64,000 nt of DNA, taken from the NCBI RefSeq assembly GCF_014839805.1, contig NC_051135.1:15007291-15071290 (forward strand), written 5' to 3'. The position numbers were made by a program, and so were the translations under genes. Of the stretch, positions 24,501 to 32,900 are shown one piece after another. Origin of the DNA: Manduca sexta (lineage: Eukaryota; Arthropoda; Insecta; Lepidoptera; Sphingidae). The notes below the pieces were generated by a model. It saw only the letters and a program-made list of their open reading frames with translations. It ran no database searches and was not told where the DNA came from. Position 1 is the first letter of the stretch, and each line of letters begins with the position of its first letter.

Positions 24501-27500
24501 GTGAAGGCTTGCGGCGCGAGGCTGGCGGCGCTGCACGTGCGCTGCGCCAGGCGCGCCGTGAACTCCCACTCCGCCTGCAGCCACGACCGCGCCAGCTGCT
24601 CCGTCTCCGACATCACCCGCAGGTACGACAGGTAGTGCGTAGTGCGTAGTGCGTACATACGTGAAGGCTTGCGGCGCGAGGCTGGCGGCGCTGCACGTGC
24701 GCTGCGCCAGGCGCCCGTCTCCCCACTCCGCCTGCAGCCACGACCGCGCCAGCTGCTCCGTCTCCGACATCACCCGCAGGTACGACAGGTAGTGCGTAGT
24801 GCGTAGTGCGTACATACGTGAAGGCTTGCGGCGCGAGGCTGGCGGCGCTGCACGTGCGCTGCGCCAGGCGCGCCGTGAACTCCCACTCCGCCTGCAGCCA
24901 CGACCGCGCCAGCTGCTCCGTCTCCGACATCACCCGCAGGTACGACAGGTAGTGCGTAGTGCGTAGTGCGTACATACGTGAAGGCTTGCGGCGCGAGGCT
25001 GGCGGCGCTGCACGTGCGCTGCGCCAGGCGCGCCGTGAACTCCCACTCCGCCTGCAGCCACGACCGCGCCAGCTGCTCCGTCTCCGACATCACCCGCAGG
25101 TACGACAGGTAGTGCGTAGTGCGTAGTGCGTACATACGTGAAGGCTTGCGGCGCGAGGCTGGCGGCGCTGCACGTGCGCTGCGCCAGGCGCGCCGTGAAC
25201 TCCCACTCCGCCTGCAGCCACGACCGCGCCAGCTGCTCCGTCTCCGACATCACCCGCAGGTACGACAGGTAGTGCGTAGTGCGTAGTGCGTACATACGTG
25301 AAGGCTTGCGGCGCGAGGCTGGCGGCGCTGCACGTGCGCTGCGCCAGGCGCGCCGTGAACTCCCACTCCGCCTGCAGCCACGACCGCGCCAGCTGCTCCG
25401 TCTCCGACATCACCCGCAGGTACGACAGGTAGTGCGTAGTGCGTAGTGCGTACATACGTGAAGGCTTGCGGCGCGAGGCTGGCGGCGCTGCACGTGCGCT
25501 GCGCCAGGCGCGCCGTGAACTCCCACTCCGCCTGCAGCCACGACCGCGCCAGCTGCTCCGTCTCCGACATCACCCGCAGGTACGACAGGTAGTGCGTAGT
25601 GCGTAGTGCGTACATACGTGAAGGCTTGCGGCGCGAGGCTGGCGGCGCTGCACGTGCGCTGCGCCAGGCGCGCCGTGAACTCCCACTCCGCCTGCAGCCA
25701 CGACCGCGCCAGCTGCTCCGTCTCCGACATCACCCGCAGGTACGACAGGTAGTGCGTAGTGCGTAGTGCGTACATACGTGAAGGCTTGCGGCGCGAGGCT
25801 GGCGGCGCTGCACGTGCGCTGCGCCAGGCGCGCCGTGAACTCCCACTCCGCCTGCAGCCACGACCGCGCCAGCTGCTCCGTCTCCGACATCACCCGCAGG
25901 TACGACAGGTAGTGCGTAGTGCGTAGTGCGTACATACGTGAAGGCTTGCGGCGCGAGGCTGGCGGCGCTGCACGTGCGCTGCGCCAGGCGCGCCGTGAAC
26001 TCCCACTCCGCCTGCAGCCACGACCGCGCCAGCTGCTCCGTCTCCGACATCACCCGCAGGTACGACAGGTAGTGCGTAGTGCGTAGTGCGTACATACGTG
26101 AAGGCTTGCGGCGCGAGGCTGGCGGCGCTGCACGTGCGCTGCGCCAGGCGCGCCGTGAACTCCCACTCCGCCTGCAGCCACGACCGCGCCAGCTGCTCCG
26201 TCTCCGACATCACCCGCAGGTACGACAGGTAGTGCGTAGTGCGTAGTGCGTACATACGTGAAGGCTTGCGGCGCGAGGCTGGCGGCGCTGCACGTGCGCT
26301 GCGCCAGGCGCGCCGTGAACTCCACTCCGCCTGCAGCCACGACCGCGCCAGCTGCTCCGTCTCCGACATCACCCGCAGGTACGACAGGTAGTGCGTAGTG
26401 CGTAGTGCGTACATACGTGAAGGCTTGCGGCGCGAGGCTGGCGGCGCTGCACGTGCGCTGCGCCAGGCGCGCCGTGAACTCCCACTCCGCCTGCAGCCAC
26501 GACCGCGCCAGCTGCTCCGTCTCCGACATCATCCGCAGGTACGACAGGTATTGCTGCACACAAAACCGATACATCGACTACTATAGAAGAAGATGACAAA
26601 TTGATATAGCGTATGTATTACATTTAATTACTCACCCGCCCAATACATCATGTAAGTAAAGTGGTAAATTAATAATTTCCAATACTTTTCCTCTACTAGA
26701 ATTGTGACTATAGTAATGGCAAGTATTTCGTACACAATTATTTCGGCTTGTTTGTACCGGATATATACAGGTTGATCCCGGGACGCACCATACTGACGAG
26801 GGCAACTATAGCGGGTTTTAACACCTTGAGTACAATTGTCACTATGTGGGCGCATACAAAATATGTCCTATTATTAGCAAACCGTTCTCCAAGGAGAGCT
26901 GAATTATTTTTTTAGCCGCCTTACAACATCAGGCCCTTCAAAGCGCGAGGTCCTGTGCTTCCGTTGGTCGCCCCGTCAGTCCCTACGAACGGACCTTGAG
27001 CACGTCGCCGGCGGTGTGGTCGAAGGTGCTGAGCAGCGTGCGCAGATGGCGCACGTGGCGCGGCTGCAGCGCGCGCGCGTCGGCCACGCTGGCCTCCACG
27101 TTGCGCACCCACTCCAGCCGCATGTCCGACGAGATGTCCAGGCCCTCCTTCAGCTCGTGGATCAACTGCACACATTTACGTAAGTCATATAAACCTTGAA
27201 ATTAAACTAATTTTCCGGATTATATCGCGGTTTTTTGTTTTTTATTTTTCTCCCAACGTTTCGAAGACTTTGCAGCCAATTTCAATGTTTAACATTCGCG
27301 AAAACAAGAAATCATATAAACCTGTTTTATATGATCGGTTTTTATTTATAATAGACAATAATTTAAAAATAAACCATTATGTGAAAACAGCATCAAAATT
27401 AGTTGAAAAGTGCGACAATATTAATTTTAGTACGAGCACGAAAGAGTAGGTACTTAATGAAGTTATCTCGTTATTTTTCTCTGTGTACCTTATACTCCCA

Positions 27501-28302
27501 CTCCTTGGTGCTCCTATCGCTTATCAGTATTATTGCTAGAGAGAAATATCGATACACGAAAAAAAACAATATAGTTACTGGACCAATACATACCTGTTTA
27601 ACAGTTAAACAGGACGGATTCTCCGGACGCGTTTCCAGTCTAAATGAAAGGTAGTCGTGGACGGCCTCCATGCAGATGCTGCTCAGCAGCAGGAAGTGAG
27701 ATCGATAGGACGGCAACCGCATGGCTATGTGTTCTTTGGACCAGCACCCATACCTTAGAACAAAATAAAAATGAAAAATCAATAAACTTTTTTTCTAGCA
27801 GAAGATAGATATCGAGAAGGCGGATCATTTGATGCAAAATATTGATTACTTTTATTGTAGACCAGAAAAACTAGTAATCGATTAATTTGATATCGTTATA
27901 ATTAACGATAAAAAATAAAATATGTGTTTATTGGTGTCTTCAAACATATTATGTAGCATCTAGGTATGCCAATGTACGATGTTATATTGATCAGACATTC
28001 CAATAAGGAGTAGGTAAAGTAGTCTTTTTACACATTGTCGCTGCCTGACTTGCAAATTAATCGTAGGTTCATAGTTCTCGGTTCAATAATCGATCGGTGA
28101 CAATCGATTAAAATCGAACAAAGTTTACTATAGTCATCGATTAAGTACACTGTACTCAACTAGTGAATCATAAATATATAAATAATTACCGCCTCAATTC
28201 ATATGCTTCTTTTGCGCTCTCGTCCTGCAGCGACTCTTCGTTCTCGTCATCATCACCGAATACTACATTTTCGTCTTCAGAATACACGTCGCTGCTCAAG
28301 TT
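12521..28302 (-). CDS. MAP3K4: MAP3K4/Mekk1-type MAP kinase kinase kinase, 3' 20 exons (copy 1, cut by gap)
   Basis: Twenty consecutive exons (minus strand, 3' to 5'): 12521-12571, 13149-13325, 13631-13728, 14291-14413, 14910-15075, 15156-15323, 15639-15823, 16431-16533, 16698-16811, 17246-17327, 19772-19974, 20510-20677, 21276-21440, 22599-22760, 23303-23465, 23574-23672, 26417-26553, 26995-27165, 27594-27753, 28190-28302. Every junction is GT/AG and the phases agree across all of them. The C-terminus is a Ser/Thr kinase of the MEKK family that acts upstream of p38/JNK in stress signalling. The gene continues 5' beyond the N gap. Compared with copy 2 it lacks three residues (His-Ala-Pro) in the 23303 exon, has Ser rather than Thr in the exon before the P-loop, and Thr rather than Ile in the 26995 exon. 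It is most likely the second allele of the gene called at 29963-53727. Confidence 0.9.
12600..12815. repeat. Diverged interspersed repeat (same family as 51339-51500)
   Basis: A weak match to a repeat seen at 51339-51500, 53105-53400, 56970-57066 and 62525-62675 (common core around GGCATAATTGTGTTGACTGC). It lies in the last intron of MAP3K4. Also in copy 2 (about 30045-30260). Confidence 0.45.
12835..13035 (+). mobile_element. tRNA-derived SINE
   Basis: Contains a degraded tRNA B-box-like stretch (GGTTTGATCTTGGGTCGGG) followed by the family body with CTCAGTATCAGCCCGGAGT, the CGCTCGCCCTATATCAC region and the CCTATCCCTTTGGAGATAAA 3' part, then a GTGCGT-type microsatellite to about 13100. The copy 2 equivalent is 30295-30497, with a different microsatellite length. 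Confidence 0.6.
14608..14609. other. Empty Helitron target site (copy 1)
   Basis: Copy 1 reads AACAAAA|TAAAAAATACG here. In copy 2 the same place holds a 1535-bp insertion (32078-33612) between the A and the T, with no duplicated bases. Confidence 0.8.
16925..17055. repeat. LINE-type 3' tail fragment
   Basis: Contains CACTAGGCCAGCGCTGCGGA and GTAGTAGAGGAGGCCCGTGC followed by CCCAGCAGTGGGACAGTATA, a tail I associate from general knowledge with lepidopteran RTE-like LINEs. It sits in a MAP3K4 intron and is also in copy 2 (about 35950-36085). Assignment to RTE is from memory of the tail and is uncertain. Confidence 0.5.
17387..18374 (+). mobile_element. Helitron-like element, type A, with five internal ~120-bp repeats
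   Basis: Starts TCTATACTATTATATAAAGC, runs through a GTTT microsatellite, then about five tandem ~120-bp units (each with CTCAGGAACTACCGG, GGATAGCCC, ATATATCATCACGCTAT, GGAGCGGAGCAGTAATG). The end is CGCGAGCGGAGCCGCGGGC hairpin sequence and AAAAGCTAG. No coding capacity. It is absent from copy 2, where the host reads straight through at 36410/36411. Confidence 0.8.
18375..19359 (+). mobile_element. Composite Helitron-like element: type B 5' part plus nested type C
   Basis: Begins with the type B 5' terminus (TCTATATATATAAAAATG) directly after the CTAG of the preceding element. About 487 bp later a second 5' terminus (TCTATACTTATAATAAATC, about 18862) starts a different sequence. The right end is that of the nested element: hairpin GCGGGCGAAGCTGCGGGC and GAAAGCTAG at 19359, followed by host T. 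The type B 3' half known from 10264-11007 is missing. Together with 17387-18374 it forms one insertion absent from copy 2. Confidence 0.7.
20027..20162 (+). mobile_element. SINE 3' part
   Basis: Carries CTCAGTATCAAGCCGGAGAC and the downstream GGCGATTGGCTCG, CGTATCCCATCAGGGTTAAA parts of the SINE family. The tRNA-like head is missing. The copy 2 equivalent is 37076-37215. It lies in a MAP3K4 intron. Confidence 0.55.
22926..23222 (+). mobile_element. Short Helitron-like element (type D)
   Basis: An AT-rich body containing a CTCTGTCTCTATGTCCGTCT run, then a GC-rich end (TGCACCCGTGCGGAGCCGGG, GCGGGTCGCTAG) closing on CTAG at 23219-23222 followed by T. Present in both haplotypes (39892-40188), so it is older than the type A and B insertions. 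The 5' boundary is approximate. Confidence 0.5.
24268..26553 (-). repeat. Tandem array of 15 MAP3K4 exon-derived ~160-bp units (copy 1)
   Basis: The unit is about 133 bp of the exon 26417-26553 plus 27 bp of its following intron (5' splice site and a run of three TACGCAC 7-mers). Fifteen units are counted: the functional exon at the right end, thirteen complete copies, and one partial copy at the left end. Spacing is 160 bp except one 157-bp and one 159-bp step. Copies are nearly identical but differ from the functional exon at one fixed base (GTGATG against ATGATG just after CTGCGG). Only the functional exon has the acceptor (TGTGTGCAG|CAA). Confidence 0.95.
26417..26553 (-). CDS. MAP3K4: MAP3K4 exon that seeded the array (copy 1)
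   Basis: 137-bp exon of 45 codons plus two bases, beginning QYLSYLRMM and ending SLAPQAFT. The acceptor is TGTGTGCAG and the donor CAC|GTATGT. Its phase (2) fits the exon at 23574-23672, so the splice passes over all the pseudo-exons in between. The resulting QAFTDIA junction resembles the corresponding stretch in vertebrate MAP3K4 (a Phe and DIA at the same place, following an E-W-x-F-T motif), which supports direct joining. The copy 2 equivalent is 44545-44681. Confidence 0.85.
27195..27290. mobile_element. MITE remnant lacking its right arm (copy 1)
   Basis: Matches the left inverted repeat and centre of the intact element at 45345-45484 in copy 2. The right arm is reduced to AATTTCAA, so the element has been deleted down to about 95 bp. 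Confidence 0.65.
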
Positions 28303-28329
28303 CTGTTGATAGAATATTCTCATTAGGCA

Positions 28330-28829
28330 NNNNNNNNNNNNNNNNNNNNNNNNNNNNNNNNNNNNNNNNNNNNNNNNNNNNNNNNNNNNNNNNNNNNNNN
28401 NNNNNNNNNNNNNNNNNNNNNNNNNNNNNNNNNNNNNNNNNNNNNNNNNNNNNNNNNNNNNNNNNNNNNNNNNNNNNNNNNNNNNNNNNNNNNNNNNNNN
28501 NNNNNNNNNNNNNNNNNNNNNNNNNNNNNNNNNNNNNNNNNNNNNNNNNNNNNNNNNNNNNNNNNNNNNNNNNNNNNNNNNNNNNNNNNNNNNNNNNNNN
28601 NNNNNNNNNNNNNNNNNNNNNNNNNNNNNNNNNNNNNNNNNNNNNNNNNNNNNNNNNNNNNNNNNNNNNNNNNNNNNNNNNNNNNNNNNNNNNNNNNNNN
28701 NNNNNNNNNNNNNNNNNNNNNNNNNNNNNNNNNNNNNNNNNNNNNNNNNNNNNNNNNNNNNNNNNNNNNNNNNNNNNNNNNNNNNNNNNNNNNNNNNNNN
28801 NNNNNNNNNNNNNNNNNNNNNNNNNNNNN
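28330..28829. other. Assembly gap, 500 N
   Basis: Exactly 500 N, a conventional placeholder for an unknown distance. Flanking sequence shows that the contigs overlap rather than being separated. Confidence 0.98.
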
Positions 28830-29853
28830 TGTTAATTGTCTATAATATTCCTTGAGTAGAAAGTAGATGCTGTTACTAATTAATATTGTTATTTAAGCAA
28901 TATACGGGAAACAGAAAATTAAACCATTAGAAACGAAACAATATAACAGTATTCTATTATTCACCATGTTTTCAATGTAAATTGCATTAAAATAATATTA
29001 TTTAAATTTACACGAGTCATATTAAAGTACTAGATAGCAAAACGGTTTTACTCACGTATTCTGTAAGTCGAGAGACCTCGATGTGACGTTTTTTCGACCA
29101 TGAAGACCTACTTAAAATGTTAAGAACACTAGTAAATATCTGCAATGATTGGTTCGAGGGTGAAATAATCCAGAATATATATTTTTTTGGTTTATGACTG
29201 TTTCCCAGCGCATTGCGCATGACTGTATGTAACGAAAACATATCAAGTAGAGTTACGCATCGGTGTCAATTCTGTGTTTACTCTCTCAATAAATATTAAT
29301 GGTGAAAAGTGTTTTTTATTTACCTCAGCCAAAACACAATTCTGCTGACAAAAAATATTTTACAGACAGTAATTTAGATATACCATATGCTGCGTTTAAT
29401 TATAAATAATAATATCACACTATATTATGTACTGTCCCACTGCTGTGCATACGCTCCCTCTACTGTATTGAGCCTTAGTCCACCACGCTGGCCTAGTGCG
29501 GATTGGTAGACTTCACAAACCCTCAAAATTACTATAGAGAATTTCTCATCATGTATTACGCACACATAATTGAAAATTTTCCAAATTAGCGCGCATCCAT
29601 AATCGTTGATGTCTCATTCTTTTTTAGTGGCTGTGTTGAGCCGAAGTTCGTAGCCCGTTACAGGGATGCTTTCAGCATAACCGCTTAATTTTCATGACTT
29701 ATGATAGCCTAAAGCGGTCACCCGAAAGTCCGGTGTGTTTGTATAAACCGCCTTGCCAGGCTAACAAACGTATAGTAAGGTAAAAAAAAATCTTTACAAC
29801 AAATAAAAATCATTAAAATCAATGAATCAAAAGCCAAAGATAAAACAAAAATA

Positions 29854-29859
29854 TTTATT
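29854..29859 (-). promoter_or_regulatory. Polyadenylation signal of MAP3K4 (copy 2)
   Basis: AATAAA on the minus strand about 104 nt past the stop codon at 29963-29965, conserved with copy 1. Confidence 0.6.
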
Positions 29860-29962
29860 GATTGCACCTAGATACATTGCCATTTCATAGTTGCATATTA
29901 AATATTGAAGCGTCGATAAATATTAATTACATTATATTAACATGTAATTGCGGCGCTACGCG

Positions 29963-32900
29963 TTACGAGATCAGGTGTCCCGGGTCGCACTGGCAGTCGT
30001 CGTCCGACTTTACCTGGAAAATAAAATATTATCACAATCATAGTGGTGTTTCTACCAGCGTGGATAGTGACCAACGTACACAAGGTACTAATTATAGTCT
30101 AGGTACATAGAGTTATCCAGATCATCTTGTGTGTGATCATTTGGTTTGGAATAGGCTAGCATAATTATGTTGACTGGTGAGGAATCATCTAGAGGTACGA
30201 GTTGATGAGAAGAGAGGTACTCTGTGTCGGCGCTAGTTCACTTACCTTCAGGTGCAGTGGAGTCAATTTGTTGTGGATGATTAAAAAAAATGTATTCATT
30301 AAGGAACCACTGCAGTACCGAGGTTTCAGGTTCGATCTCCGGTTCAGGCAGTGATATTTGGTTTTCTATTCAGTATCAGCTCGGAGTATGGAATATGGTC
30401 CGATATGACGATAGGCTCGCCCTATATCACATACGGAATACACACGGCGGAATGTGCATCAGTTGCGTTTCCACCTATCCCTTTGGAGATAAAAGGTGTG
30501 CGTGCGTGCGTGTGTGCGTGCGTGTGTACGTGCGTGCGTACGTGCATGCGTGTGTGTATTGAACTAACTTATTCGTATCGTTCTTCAGTTGTATAAAGCA
30601 TCAACATACCATTAGGAATGAGTGAAGACTCAAAGCGGCAGCGGTGGGCCGCTGGTCGGACTCGTGCGTGAGACAACTCTCGCAGAACTGCTGTCCCTCC
30701 TCGGAGAGCGTGTCGGGTATCTCGGGCCGTCCTCCCATGCCCACCTTGAACATTATCTGGTAGTTGTCGTACTCCGGGAATGGGCGCTGTGGACAATTGT
30801 AGGGCATTACTTTTATGTTTTATAAATATATGTATTATCAAGTCTTGTATTATATAGGGCTTAGTCTCGGATTTATGAGATAGCCCTGATGTGAGATTGA
30901 GAGGCTGCTATAAACATAGACCATATTCTTTAGAGGCCTTCTATAATTATTATCATAAAATAACTTTGGCTTGCATTCACACTTTTAAACGATCCTGTTT
31001 CCTATAGGATCGATCTGTTTCATACAAAATTAGGGAATTTGATGAGGTGACTAAGACCATTCTGGTTAACAAATGACAGTAAAATTGAGGGTTTACCTTT
31101 CCGGAAGCCATCTCAGTGACGACACATCCGAGCGACCAGATGTCGGCGGCGCGTCCGTGACTGTTCTTCATGAACACCTCCGGCGCCATGTACGCTGCAA
31201 ACATTATGACAAATTGCATTCATTCCAAAAAAAAAATTCTACAATTCTGCATTTAAGATTAATTATTATTAAGAGTAAATTTCCCAACAGATTAATCAAT
31301 ATCAGTTAATCTTTCGATTCATATCATTAACAGCAGTTTTCAATTAACGATCCCTATCTCAATCTCAATCTTCAATCTGATCCTGATAATGAATCAATCA
31401 AAATGACTCATTTATAAGCACGCCAAATAAAACTTTGTTCTGATTGGTCTATTTGTGAGATTGATCGAAAAAAGCGATTGTCATCGTTAATTAAAAAAGG
31501 CAGCAAATCGTTTAGTCCGAGCATCCGGTGATTAATGAATTTATTAATTCGTTAATGTCAGTTAGTCAATTCTTTTATCAGTCTGTCCATGTAATTATTC
31601 TTCAATTATTCAATTAGTAAATCAGTAAAGTAGTGGTAATCAGTCCATCAGTCAATTCTTCAGTCAGTCAGTTAATCAGATACTCCCGGGGATCAATCTT
31701 AACTTATTATTCTTTGCGATTTTTTTGCTTGCTCGTTTATCTATTTATGACATTGGTACCTTGCGTGCCGACGAATCCTTGTAGTTCGTGCGGCGCGGTG
31801 GTGTTGGCGCGGATTTTGACGGCGCATCCGAAGTCACCCAGCTTGAGGCAGTGTCCGTCGTTCGTGAGGAAGATGTTGCCGCCTATGAGAGTGGAAGGAG
31901 TAGTGGTTAGGTAGGGTGGTGTAAAGATGGTAGTATTAGGTATTTAGCATTTTACTTTTTAGGTTGCTACAATATTAATTACTTGGACTGATTGTTAAAG
32001 GATGCGTAATTATTATTATTGTCAGACGTGATCCGCATCGTTAAATAAAAGAAATCGTGAATTTATGCTTAATAAAATCTATATATATAAAAATGAATTG
32101 CTGTTCGTTAGTCTCGCTAAAACTCGAGAACGGCTGAACGGATTTATCTTATCTTGGTCTTGAATTATTCGTGGAGGTCTAGGGAAGATTTAAAAGGTGA
32201 GAAAAATTCGAAAAATTGCCGGGAAAATCCTCAAAACAGCATTTTTCTATTTCCCATACAAACGTTTTCTAAATAAAATGGAGAGTCAATTTGTAATTTA
32301 TTACCGCTGCATAAAGTTCAAATTCGCGTGCGCGTTGGAGGATCTAATATCGCGTTCTGAAACTCAACAAAAGTGAAAGTGAATCGCGAACGCGACAAAA
32401 TTGCATAGTCTCAAAATACATAGTACATAAATAGTGGTCGGCTTCGAGAAACTCAATTTTAGCTAACTTCAGTTGTTAATCTATACTTCTATACTATTAT
32501 ATAAAGCTGAAGAGTTTGTTTGTTTGTTTGTTTGAACGCGCTAATCTCAGGAACTACCGGTCCAATCCGAAAAATTCTTTTTGCATTGGATAGCCCTTTG
32601 TTCGTGGAGTGCTATAGGCTATATATCATCACGCTATACCCAATAGGAGCGGAGCAGTAATGGCTAATCTCAGGAACTACCGGTCCAAACTGAAAAAATC
32701 TTTTTGCGTTGGATAGCCCTTGGTTCGTGGAGTGCTATAGCCTATATATCATCACGCTATACCCAATAGGAGCGGAGCAGTAATGGCTAATCTCAGGAAC
32801 TACCGGTCCAAACTGAAAAAATCTTTTTGCGTTGGATAGCCCTTTGTTCGTGGAGTGCTATAGGCTATATATCATCACGCTATACCCAATAGGAGTGGAG

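Larger units (their letters stand above)
11402..28329. repeat. Contig 1 copy of a ~17-kb duplicated block (probable haplotype overlap)
   Basis: The block matches 28830-46539 from end to end. It starts with the same bases found just after the first N gap and stops on the last base before that gap. Exons match almost perfectly, while introns differ by SNPs, short indels, array length and whole Helitron insertions. The coincidence of both breakpoints with the gap points to two haplotypes placed in series rather than a genuine tandem duplication. Confidence 0.85.

Noticed and set aside
24268..26553. Many ~121-residue and 174-230-residue open frames running through the 160-bp array, as a possible repeat-protein gene
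   Set aside because: Each frame changes after one unit because 160 is not a multiple of three, and stops in the third unit. The frames start in intron-derived sequence. They are products of the repeated exon, not genes.
28203..28835. Open frame spanning the first N gap
   Set aside because: It consists mostly of unknown bases. The real coding there is on the minus strand.
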